From the NCBI GenBank assembly GCA_028551475.1, contig CM052356.1:10443884-10507883 (forward strand): DNA of 64,000 bases, written 5' to 3'. Below the pieces are notes generated by a model. It did not search any database and was not told where the DNA came from. It was given only the letters and a program-made list of their open reading frames with translations. The stretch comes from Casuarina equisetifolia. Taxonomy: Eukaryota; Streptophyta; Magnoliopsida; Fagales; Casuarinaceae. Of the stretch, positions 51,429 through 64,000 are shown piece after piece. The position numbers and the translations under genes are program-made. Position 1 is the first letter of the stretch; each line of letters starts with the position of its first letter.

Positions 51429-52587
51429 CTTCGAGTGAGACTTCACCCACGAACCTCATAACCCTGAAAGCTCATTGTACTTCTTATGTAGATAGCAAAA
51501 GCGGGTTTTGTTACTATTTAAGTCTGTTTCCTCCATTTGTTTATAATAGAATGGTTGAAGACTCGGGAAAGTTGTTTTGCCAGAGCTAATCCAAAATTCC
51601 CTTTGTTAATTGCGTGCGAATCAAGTCTGGTCGAGAGACAACGACCAAATTTTGCTGTACATCGCAAAGAACCCCACAAGACGGTTTCTCATTTTTGTTT
51701 ATGACATTTGTGACAAATTTTCTTATGTATAAAACATCACAACTATCAAGTCACTAGTACATCTAAATATTGCCCAAATCGTGAGCCTCCAAAGATGATA
51801 TCTAATCAATATTTCGTGCAACTATCTTTAGAGTTAAAAACCACACTATAATTTTCACCAAATCAGTACCAAAATATTCAAATATGGTATAGGTGCTAAG
51901 CATACAAAACCTCCAAACTTTTGGTTCTAGGATCTTAATCAATCATTCAGGTAATGGTCTACAACATGGGATATATCTCAAGCATAAAGACCAGGCCTCG
52001 GTCCGTGAAATGCTCCTTTCACTAAACTGCTTCAGCAGGCCTAGGCCTGGATCCAACTCGGCCTGGGTCCGTGGCTTGTGAAGTCAGTCCTCTAATAAGC
52101 TCAACCCTAAAAGATTAGCCCAAAATCAGTCCAATAAATAATTAGCCCAAACAAAACTTAAATGTTAATATATGACCTTAACACAATATTTTATACATTT
52201 ATTATATCAACTATTGCATTATTTTAATTTTATTTTTAATACATATTTTTAGATCATTTTCAAGGTTTTCTTCTTTTTTTTTTTTTTTTTTTCATCATTA
52301 AAATAACTGAAGAATAGCAATATATCTTGCATGGTTCCCTCTAACTAAGGCTTGGGCCTAATCAATGCCAAAAAGCACAAGGAATGACCCATACGACGAC
52401 GACACGTTAATGTTTTGCCAAAACGGGAGGAGAGGGGCGAATCAGTAATACGCAAAAACGACGTAGCGGCGGCAATGTGTTGCGTGTAGCGAGGAGGAAG
52501 AACATCGGATCCTGCTTCTTTCCCAAGTTAAAAGGCTTCCCAATCAAACACTATCCCATCTCGAAACTGGCATAGCGAGCACCGACG
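51429..52587. other. Glycosyltransferase 3' flank and RPT4 promoter
   Basis: Spacer between two plus-strand genes. It contains short GGCCTAGGCCTGG and CGGCCTGGGTCCGTG motifs at about 52,038-52,076, a T-run at 52,275-52,292, and a GC-richer stretch from 52,380 that should be the RPT4 promoter and leader. No coding frame. Confidence 0.5.
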
Positions 52588-56476
<3,889 letters not shown>

Positions 56477-57138
56477 AATTCCTAACATTGCATCTTCAGA
56501 GCCACGGATGTTTGGGCAGTGCATCTTTTCAGTGCCATGGATGTTGGGGCAGTGCATTTTGTTCCTTCCACCTGGAAAGTGCTTCCTAGTACAAAAATTG
56601 GACGTTCCAGAACATTTGGTTCCTACGACTCTGGTATATGGGCGTTGTCTTGTACCATCGAAACTTACCATTGAATGAAGGATTTTCATGGTATTGCTTG
56701 CTTTCTTTCGATTTTGGGCTCCACAGGAAGGACTCCGTGCTTTACTTTCTTTAAGTTACCCCCCTGTTCATGTGGAATATATACAACTTTTCATATGGCA
56801 CTATATGTGATGCATGATGACCTTATCAAACAATGAGAAGCTTTTTTATTATTCACATTGATCGTTACGAGAATTTCTTTAATCTAATTCTTTGGAGCCG
56901 TCAAATGGAAATCTATAGCAATTTCGTTTCAAGCATCCCCCAGTGCGCCAGTCCTTGATAATCGGTGGTACTTGAGGGAAATTTCCCCACGAGTGTCCAT
57001 TGCCATTTCTGTTTCTATGATGAATACAAGAATTGTGGTCACCAAATGAGTACACCAACATTAAGCCAAAAAAGTCTAGTGGTGGAAGCATGCTAGTTGC
57101 TGCAACTCTTTGGCGCAAATAAGTTCTGAGGCAACATT

Positions 57139-58368
57139 CTAAGATGCCCTCTTGATCAACTTGTACTTCACCATCCTCATGATCTTGTAGAACCAGAACG
57201 CACTTACCAACTGCAAGCTCAACGCCATTGCCTAAACAAAGTGGAGATGACACATTAGGATATGTAAGTCACAGCCGGAGATCTAAACCAGTTGACAAAA
57301 TATGGAGCATACCTTTATTGAAAACGGATTGCTCGCATTCAAAGTCCAGTAGGTAATATAAGGTCCAACAACCATCCTGCCCAATGTAAATATCACTGCA
57401 AACAGTATCTGAACCAAAAATAAAAAATAAAAAATTTAGTGCTCTGATGTCCATGAATCGTACGGTCAGTTTCTCAGCGGGCTTTTATTACAAGGCTTAG
57501 AAAAAGTTAAATTAATATGTATAGGAGCACTTTGAACTTACATCGACTGCCAAATTAAGGTCGGTGTCCTTGTACCCAACCTCCTTGAGGAGCTCCCTTA
57601 AGTGGAGGAAGGGGCTGGAGATTTCGGTTACCCATAATGCAGCCACCATCTCCGATCCACTCTACATTACACACAACGGAGTAAAATTGCTAGGAGTTGG
57701 GATAGCACACAAAAGCCCAGGAAAAGCTACTGGATTCCAAACATGAAAGCAAACAAAATTGATTTTGCCCAACCACCTTCTGGAACTTGGATCCTCAGAA
57801 GAATTTGTAGCTGCAAGTTCACAAAAGGCAGCATGATACAGAACAAGATAACCATGTCTAAGGATTAATACCCTGCGGTAGACCAGGCCTGCTACAAATC
57901 CGACGATGCAGATCATATGGTGGATGGAATTGTCGAGACTGAATCTCTTGTCCATGTTGCTACATACTAAATCATAGATCATATAAGAAAGGCTCACTGC
58001 AAGTGTTTTCATCTGCAAAGTGTTCAAAATCCATAATCGACATAGTGTTACCAACACAGATCCGTATTAACGTGTTCGTCAGGGCTATCAAGAAGTTCAC
58101 GAAAATCCAAATACATTGGAGAAACCAAACCAGAAGTTAACTCACGCTTGGATACCTGCTCGGGGGAAGACTGTGAAGCCAAAGGACAAACTGGGCAGCT
58201 CCAGTCTTGAACAGTAAGAGAGGATAACACCACACCTAAAGTGGCATGAATCGTAGAAACAACTCGGTTGCAGAAACCAAACGAGCGTTTATGGAAGATC
58301 CTCCTTGTTAAAAGAAAAACCGTTGTCCATGAAACGACACCAACCACAACTATCTTCAAGTCTTCCAT
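57139..58368 (-). CDS. TLC-domain (TRAM/LAG1/CLN8) membrane protein, copy A
   Basis: Multi-pass membrane protein with a TLC lipid-sensing domain. Five exons on the minus strand, 58,368-58,156, 58,012-57,872, 57,661-57,542, 57,408-57,313 and 57,231-57,139, give 220 residues. Visible signatures are VISW-like VSWTTVFLLTRRIF, FCNRVVSTIHATLG, VQDWSCPVCPLAS, SYMIYDLVC, the paired histidines in SIHHMICIVGF, TEISSPFLHLRELL and the tail SAFWFYKIMRMVKYKLIKRAS. This matches, from memory, the Arabidopsis TLC proteins At1g31300 and At1g45010. The exact biochemical role of this plant group is not known to me; the ceramide synthase LAG1 motif is absent. The longer minus-strand frame over exon 5 is a shifted frame and was not used. 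A second copy lies 5.75 kb to the right. Confidence 0.92.
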
Positions 58369-59635
58369 TTATGCCTGGCTTCCGGTGAAGGCAGTCAGAC
58401 CACAACCTTATCTGGTTTTGATTGAATGTTGTATCTTCAGAAGCAAAAGAGAAACTTTTTTCCAATCTCTACATGAGAAGGAGATGAAAAGAACAAGAAA
58501 AAAAGCATATATATGAGCAGGGGTTGTAGACATTGATGCCGTCAACACCAAAAAAAAAAACAGGTAGACACCAGTTTCTTGTTGAGCTTCATTTATTCGC
58601 ATTTAGATTTAGGTGGAAGTACGTCGTTGTCGACGGAAGCTGAGTGCACAACCTTAATTATATGTTCTAATCTGCATTTCATTATCAAATTATCAATCAT
58701 AAAATGTTTGAAACATCTCATATTTATTTTTCTGTCTAACCATCATTTGGGAGCGAATAATTGCTATTTTCATAGATTTTTTTTTCTAAGCACAAAATAT
58801 ATGATATGTAGGTCAAGGACCACGTTGCTTTCAATTATTTGCTAACACAATTATTTGTTAGTTTTAAGACGTGACCGAATAAGGTTGTTCATAAGCTCCC
58901 TACCTCTTTTGACCTGTTTTGCTTAAACGCCTGGCTTCCGATTGGGTTAAACTCGGTGGTCGGAGTGCAATTTAGAATTCCAACTAGAGTTGGTTTATAA
59001 TAGGATCATTCCTCCTAATTAATTTATCCCATTTTAAAACAACAACCCGAGTCCAAGAAAACTTAGTTTTTCTATTCATTATAGAAGAGAAAAGAAAACA
59101 TAAAGAAATTACGTTTGTGCCTTTCTTCCTATATTTAGTGATGGCTAGATGCCTGCGATAACTATTTGACCAACCACAAATTTTCAAATCAACATTGTCA
59201 AGATTGGTGAGATTCGACTTTTTACCAACTCCAGATTAAAAATCAAGACACCAAATGCCAAAACTAATCGAGTTTTTAACAGGCTTTCTTATCGAATTAA
59301 AAGAAGTGAAAAGAAGCAAGAAAACGTGATTGATAGGACACCACAAGAAGAAATCGTCGGTTTAGTAAAATATTTGAGGGAGATGGGGCTTTGCCACTCT
59401 GTATATTGCTCTCTTAGGTGTCTGTCTCCGTAGAAATATACATAAATACGAGGCAGTCGCTGATTCAAGTCCAGCTAAGACGTCCCTACAATAACTGCCC
59501 TGCGCCCGCTACTCATATTGTCACTTCCATGGGCTAGCTGTACGCGTCCTGGCCCTTCTAAGTTATTGCTCAAAGCTTCTTGTACCATTTCTACGAGGCT
59601 TTGTGGCTGTTAAGATTCCATTGAATATCTAGGTT
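58369..59635. other. Upstream region of TLC copy A, no other gene
   Basis: Contains the promoter of the minus-strand TLC gene near its left edge, then AT-rich DNA. Frames of fewer than 90 codons on either strand have no recognisable content. Confidence 0.5.
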
Positions 59636-59639
59636 CACC

Positions 59640-60245
59640 TCTTTCTAAAAGGTTTTATTGAGAGGAGGGTAAACTTATAAGATATTATAAATACTTTCTT
59701 TTCGTGTTTGGTCTTCTTCCAATGAAGTAGTGGTCCATTTGTAAGATTGGGTTGGAAGGAAGAAAGACTAGCATTAATATCATGCCAACGAAGGACAAAT
59801 CCATTTGTGAGATTAGATTGGAAGAAAAAAGGTTTAGCTCTAATCTTATGTAAAAGACTTAGGTTCACTTTGTATGAGAGAAGAAAGTATCACATTAAGT
59901 ATGCAATTTATTGTGATAAAGTTTAAATGAAAGAAATGCCCCTTTAACTCTTAGGCTAACTTTGAATTAGATTTTTGAACTTTCTGACATGGTTTTAGAA
60001 CAGATTAAATCTACTCCATCTCATGTAACCTTAAGTTCAATGTAGCTCGGCATGTGAGGGTACATGTGCAGGATAAAAGTACCATATTAAGTATATAACC
60101 TCTTGTGATAAAGTTTTAATGAAAGAAATATCTTTTAAACTTTTGAATTAGATCTTTAAATTTATTAACATACCTTACTTTAAAAGATTATTGAGAAGAG
60201 AGTTTTCTAAACTTATAAAATACATCACAAGTACTTTTTTCTTTA
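59640..60245. repeat. Cluster of short diverged direct repeats
   Basis: Two blocks are present twice. A block of about 100 bp at 59,889-59,990 recurs at 60,078-60,175 (ATTAAGTAT, TTGTGATAAAGTTT, AATGAAAGAAAT, TTTGAATTAGAT in the same order). A block at 59,650-59,702 recurs at 60,184-60,243 (TATTGAGA, AAACTTATAA, AGTACTTT-like). A third short pair lies at 59,722-59,760 and 59,790-59,832. The cluster is non-coding. Confidence 0.55.
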
Positions 60246-61250
60246 ATATGAGACTCTATTGTCTAAAATTCTTAAATGTTTCTTATTCACCACAAACAAA
60301 CAAATAAATGTTTGTTGGGTAAAATTAATGTTACTAGTACCTCTAACAAGATGGGCAAGGAATTAGATACTTTCACACGACAAGTGGGAATTCAGATGGT
60401 CTTTTAGGTGCTCCACCTTTTTATTTTTTTAGCTTAATTATCAGTATAGGAGACTGAAATAAACATGTGTAAAAGTGAAGCTATTAATGAAGGAGAGCCC
60501 TTGCCGAAAGGCACTCTCAAGTCTTGTTTGGTCATGTTTAAGCAATTTGGTCGGCCATTGCAGAAGCGTTTATACTTCATGCGCTCCGGCAGAGGCTTTC
60601 TTCTACTCCACTTTTTATAGCCACTTGCCCACCATTAGCTAACCAAAAACTTAATGCTTTTTATGCAGAGCGGTGAATGCTGTTACTTTCCTTTGTTGCA
60701 TCCAGGCTTGCAATGGCATCGAGAAATCAAATGCATGCGGAAGCTCTGGAAGCGGCAATTATACCTCAGAATCAACAACAATTTCCGACGAAGCAAGTTA
60801 ATATCTCCCTCGCATTCCGCTATTAGGAATAGCAAAGGCTGCTCTAACAGAACCCGATTGGCCTTGTGAAATTTGCATTTGAGAACCCATTAAACCAATG
60901 GTAAATAGGTTGCTTCGTTTTGAGTACCGTTGATCGTTTATTGGACCACAAGTTAGGCCTATACAGTCTCTTTCCGAAACATTTGTTCGTTTGATTGGAC
61001 CCCATCTCAATAAAGGGCCTTTATGGTTTGAGTTACGGTTCCACCGGTCCTGGACCTTCCGTATGGCTTTGAGGGTCGCTTGAAATGAATTTATCCTCTA
61101 AAAGTTTCACAGAAAATCTTCCTGACATTGTGTACTGGCATGGCAATAATCAAGATTTAAATAAGAGAAAAGTTTAACCCAAAGATCGATGCTTACAAAT
61201 GAGGAAAGGACGGCTTCCCTTGCATGTGTGCTGCTCATGAATAGGCAACC
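60246..61250. other. Intergenic, with a possible old exon fragment
   Basis: Composition is normal and no gene is supported. Around 60,713-60,800 a frame beginning ATGGCATCGAGAAATCAAAT encodes about 28 residues that look protein-like (MASRNQMHAEALEAAIIPQN) but meets stops soon after. It may be a relic or an unrecognised small first exon. Confidence 0.35.
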
Positions 61251-61252
61251 TC

Positions 61253-61258
61253 TATAAA
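61253..61258 (+). promoter_or_regulatory. TATA box, probably of the unrecognised gene at 61,709
   Basis: CTCTATAAACACACTC is a classic plant TATA context. It would start a leader of roughly 420 bases, which may contain an intron. A (GTGC)n tract at 61,592-61,609 lies within that leader. Confidence 0.4.
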
Positions 61259-61708
61259 CACACTCAGAACTAAATTACTCAGTTTACTCCGCTGTGTGGT
61301 GCTCAACATACCCTGCAGAAGTGTCCAAATTTCTCCTTTGGCCTTTCCTTCTTCAACCACCCCCAGGGTACTTCTTCAAGATAACAGGAACGACAAACTT
61401 CCATCAAAAAAGGTTTATGTCACGCATGCCTTTGCACTACATTCCACAGTACTGCAAATCAATTTTCACTTGAAAATACTGCTTCACATGCATACTTGTG
61501 CGTTTCTTCTCAATTGGCTTCTCTCCCACTGAGTTCCAGTTGCTTGCATATGGATAGTTAGCTTGATCAGGGTCTGTGTTTGCATAGACATGCGTGCGTG
61601 CGTGCGTGCAAGTACCTTGTAAGTGTTCGATCTCATTCTTCCTTTTGTTCTTATTTGATTTCCATTCGGTTAAAATCTAAATCTTTCTTATTGGTGTAAG
61701 TAAGTACT

Positions 61709-62368
61709 ATGGCAAGCCAAAATATCATCCGGCGTTTAATGGTTTTCCGCAAAAGCTTTAGAGCTACTGCAGTGTTGGCCTGGGTCTTCGAGTTAATCAC
61801 ATTGTCTATGGAGCTTGTTGGTGACAATACTCATTCTGAAAAACTGGCTGCCGTCTTTCTCACCATGGACAGTTGTTTCTTCACATTTTGGGACGTTCAT
61901 ATCAAACTTAAGGACAGAAACTTGGCGTTTGGATGCCTTGGATGCTGTTTCTGGCCTACAGGAGAACATGGGCAGCCGAGTTGGGCGGCTGACGTTTTAT
62001 GCGACATTTGCTCCTCTCTTTTTGTCATATGCCACTTTGCTGTTGCTATCGTGGATTTTGTTTATCGGAGCCATGGATCCACGTACGTGGTTACTCTAGT
62101 TGCATTTATCTTCGCCTCCTTAGCCTTGATCCCCAACACAGCATATGATCGATGGCTTTCACCAACTCAGCCTCAGCAAGCAGAGGGTGGTGAGCCAACG
62201 GTGGACTCTCAGCAGCGTGAAAACGAAGAAGCACAAGCTGGGATCCAGGCTCAGGATCCAGTCTCAACGTCCACTTTATCCCCAACTCTAAGCACAGACA
62301 ATCTTCAAAGCGAAATTCAAAGCCTTCAAAATCGCTTGACACTGCTGAAACTCATCAAACAACTATGA
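61709..62368 (+). CDS. Uncharacterised multi-pass membrane protein, single exon
   Basis: I do not recognise this family. The 219-residue open frame starts at MASQNIIRRLMVF and ends LLKLIKQL. About four hydrophobic segments are visible (about 19-35, 47-62, 101-119 and 126-141), with a cysteine-rich loop (CLGCC and CDICSS). A polar tail of about 75 residues is rich in Gln, Glu, Ser and Thr and ends in a heptad-like NLQSEIQSLQNRLTLLKLIKQL-type coiled coil. The topology is four-helix, comparable in outline with MARVEL or CASP-like proteins, but none of their signature residues is seen. The uninterrupted frame and its amphipathic end support a real gene. The duplication junction lies 11 bp after its stop, so its 3' untranslated region is RPT4-derived. 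A second copy is predicted beyond the right edge. Confidence 0.7.
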   Translation: MASQNIIRRLMVFRKSFRATAVLAWVFELITLSMELVGDNTHSEKLAAVFLTMDSCFFTFWDVHIKLKDRNLAFGCLGCCFWPTGEHGQPSWAADVLCDICSSLFVICHFAVAIVDFVYRSHGSTYVVTLVAFIFASLALIPNTAYDRWLSPTQPQQAEGGEPTVDSQQRENEEAQAGIQAQDPVSTSTLSPTLSTDNLQSEIQSLQNRLTLLKLIKQL

Positions 62369-62378
62369 TTGATCACTT

Positions 62379-64000
62379 TATGGGCCTTGTCTTGTATCAT
62401 CGAAACTTACCATTGAATGAAGGATTTTCATGGTATTGCTTGCTTTCTTTTGATTTTGGACTCCACAGGAAGGACTCTGTGCTTTACTTTCTTTAAGTTA
62501 CTCCCTGTTCATGTGGAATATATACAACTTTTCATATGGCACTATATATGATACATGATGACCTTATCTAACTTTTTGTTCTGATTATAAACTTTTTATT
62601 ATTCACATTGATTGTTTGGAGAATTTCTTTAATCCAATTCCTTGGAGCCGTTAAATGGAAATCTATAGCAATCTCGTTTCAAGCATCCCGCGATGCGCCG
62701 GTCCTTGATAGATCGGTGGTACTTGGGGAAATTTCCACACGAGCGTTTATTTCCATTTCTGTTTCTATGATGAAAACAAGAATTGTGGTCACCAAATGAG
62801 TACACAAACATTACGCCAAAAAAGTTTAGTGGTGGAAGCATGCCAGTTGCAACTTTTTGGCGCAAATAAGTTCCGAGGCAACATTCTAAGATGCCCTCTT
62901 GATCAACTTGTACTTAACCATCCTCATGATCTTGTAGAACCAGAACGCACTTACCAACTGCAAGCTCAACGCCATTGCCTAAACAACGTGGAGATGACAC
63001 ATTAGGATATGTAAGTCACAGCCGGAGATCTAAACCAGTTGACAAAATATGGAGAATACCTTTATTGAAAACGGATTGCCCGCAGTCAAAGTCCAGTAGG
63101 TAAGATAAGGTCCAACAACCATCCTGCCCAATGTAAATATCACTGCAAACAGTATCTGAACCAAAAAAAAGAAAACTAAATTTAAGTGCTCTGATGTCCA
63201 TGAATCGTACGGTCATTTTCTCTGCGGGCTTTTATTACAAGGCTTGGAAAAAGTTAAATTAATATTTATAGGAGCACTTTGAACTCACATCGACTGCCAA
63301 ATTAAGGTCGGTGTCCTTGTACCCGACCTCCTTGAGGAGCTCCCTTGAGTGGAGGAAAGGGCTGGAGATTTCGGTTACCCATAATGCAGCCACCATCTCC
63401 GATCCATTCTACATTACACACAACGGAGTCAAATTGCTAGGAGTTGGGATAACACACAAAAGCCCAGGAAAAGCTATTGGATTCCAAACATGAACGAAAA
63501 CAAAATTGACTTTGCCCAACCCACTTTCAGGAACTTGGGTCCTCAGAAGAATTTGTAACTGCAAGTTCACAAAAGGCGGCATCATAGAGAACAAGATAAC
63601 CATGTCTAAGGATTAATACCCTGCGGTAGACCAGGCCTGCTAAAAGTCCGACGATGCAGATCAGATGGTGGATGGAGTTGTCGAGACTGACTCTCTTGTC
63701 CATGTTGCTACATACTAAATCATAGATCATATAAGAAAGGCTCACTGCAAGTGTTTTCATCTGCAGAGGGTTCAAAATCCATCATCGACATAGTGTTACC
63801 AAGACAGGTACGTATTAACGTGTTCGTCAGGGCTATCAAGAAGTTCGTGAAAATCCAAATATATTGGAGAAACCAAACCAGAAGTTAACTCACGCTTGGA
63901 TACCTGCTCTGGGGAAGACTTTGAAGCCAAAGGACAAACTGGGCAGCTCCAGTCTTGAACGGTAAGAGAGGATAACACCACACCTAAAGTGGCATGAATT
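62379..64000. repeat. Second unit of the 5.74-kb tandem duplication (cut by window end)
   Basis: Matches 56,637-58,250 with few substitutions and small indels: first the RPT4 3' flank copy (62,379-62,640), then the TLC copy B. It continues past the right edge. Confidence 0.9.
62886..64000 (-). CDS. TLC-domain membrane protein, copy B (5' end beyond window)
   Basis: Tandem paralogue of the gene at 57,139-58,368. Visible exons on the minus strand are about 64,000-63,904 (partial exon 1), 63,760-63,620, 63,408-63,289, 63,155-63,060 and 62,978-62,886. All splice sites and exon lengths match copy A exactly (141, 120, 96 and 93 bp), and no stop or frameshift is visible. Protein differences are few: QSSPEQ becomes KSSPEQ, RFSLDNSIHHM becomes RVSLDNSIHHL, IVGF becomes IVGL, SGSEM becomes NGSEM, and WTLNASN becomes WTLTAGN. 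Preservation of frame suggests that both copies are functional or that the duplication is young. The start codon and about the first third of exon 1 lie outside the window. Confidence 0.9.

Larger units (their letters stand above)
56637..62378. repeat. First unit of a 5.74-kb tandem duplication
   Basis: Sequence from 56,637 (TATGGGC, 161 bp after the RPT4 stop) to at least 58,250 is repeated from 62,379 to the window end in the same orientation. The offset is 5,742 bp at the left edge and 5,747-5,748 bp further in. The unit therefore contains the RPT4 3' flank, the first TLC gene and the unrecognised gene at 61,709. Exons and introns are both copied, so this is DNA duplication, not retroposition. 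Confidence 0.9.

Noticed and set aside
56879-57253. 124-codon minus-strand frame over TLC exon 5
   Set aside because: It is a shifted frame. The frame joined from exon 4 gives the conserved tail SAFWFYKIMRMVKYKLIKRAS and stops at 57,139.

Overview
This window is nuclear DNA from a flowering plant, most likely a woody eudicot. The genes have many short GT-AG introns and plant-specific products (BEL1-like homeodomain factor, class III peroxidase, plastid-type HflX). They are separated by AT-rich DNA packed with decayed LTR retrotransposons. I cannot name the species.

Layout. Positions 1 to about 25,000 are a repeat-rich block with no intact host gene. It holds a degenerate Ty1/copia pol with a 3' LTR start (1-2,724), a coding-poor LTR element (about 8,300-10,924), a complete but disabled copia element with 223-bp LTRs and a TAAAG target duplication (12,401-18,164), a minus-strand primer-binding-site remnant (19,495), and a broken pararetrovirus-like sequence (about 21,900-24,200). 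From 25,900 to the right edge the window is gene-rich: a BEL1-like homeodomain gene (27,291-28,974, +), a decayed tandem-repeat field (29,460-30,960), an HflX-type GTPase gene (31,493-41,976, +) whose third intron holds an old copia element, a peroxidase-9-like gene (42,856-44,232, +), a GT4-type glycosyltransferase gene (44,788-51,428, +), the 26S proteasome ATPase RPT4 (52,588-56,476, +), a TLC-domain gene (58,368-57,139, -), an unrecognised single-exon membrane-protein gene (61,709-62,368, +), and a second TLC-domain gene cut by the right edge (63,996 down to 62,886, -).

The genes are housekeeping or developmental and do not form one pathway. The order peroxidase 9 - RPT4 - TLC resembles, from memory, Arabidopsis At1g44970 - At1g45000 - At1g45010, and a BEL1-like gene near a GT4 gene resembles the At1g75410-At1g75430 area, so the right half is probably an ancestral gene block.

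The most notable points are these. Three introns in three different genes begin with GC instead of GT. A tandem duplication of about 5.74 kb breaks inside the RPT4 3' flank, and has placed RPT4-derived 3' sequence directly after the stop codon of the unrecognised gene. An endogenous pararetrovirus copy is interrupted by about 0.5 kb of unrelated sequence. Exon limits were set by hand from reading frame, splice signals and remembered family conservation. Untranslated regions and promoters are much less certain.
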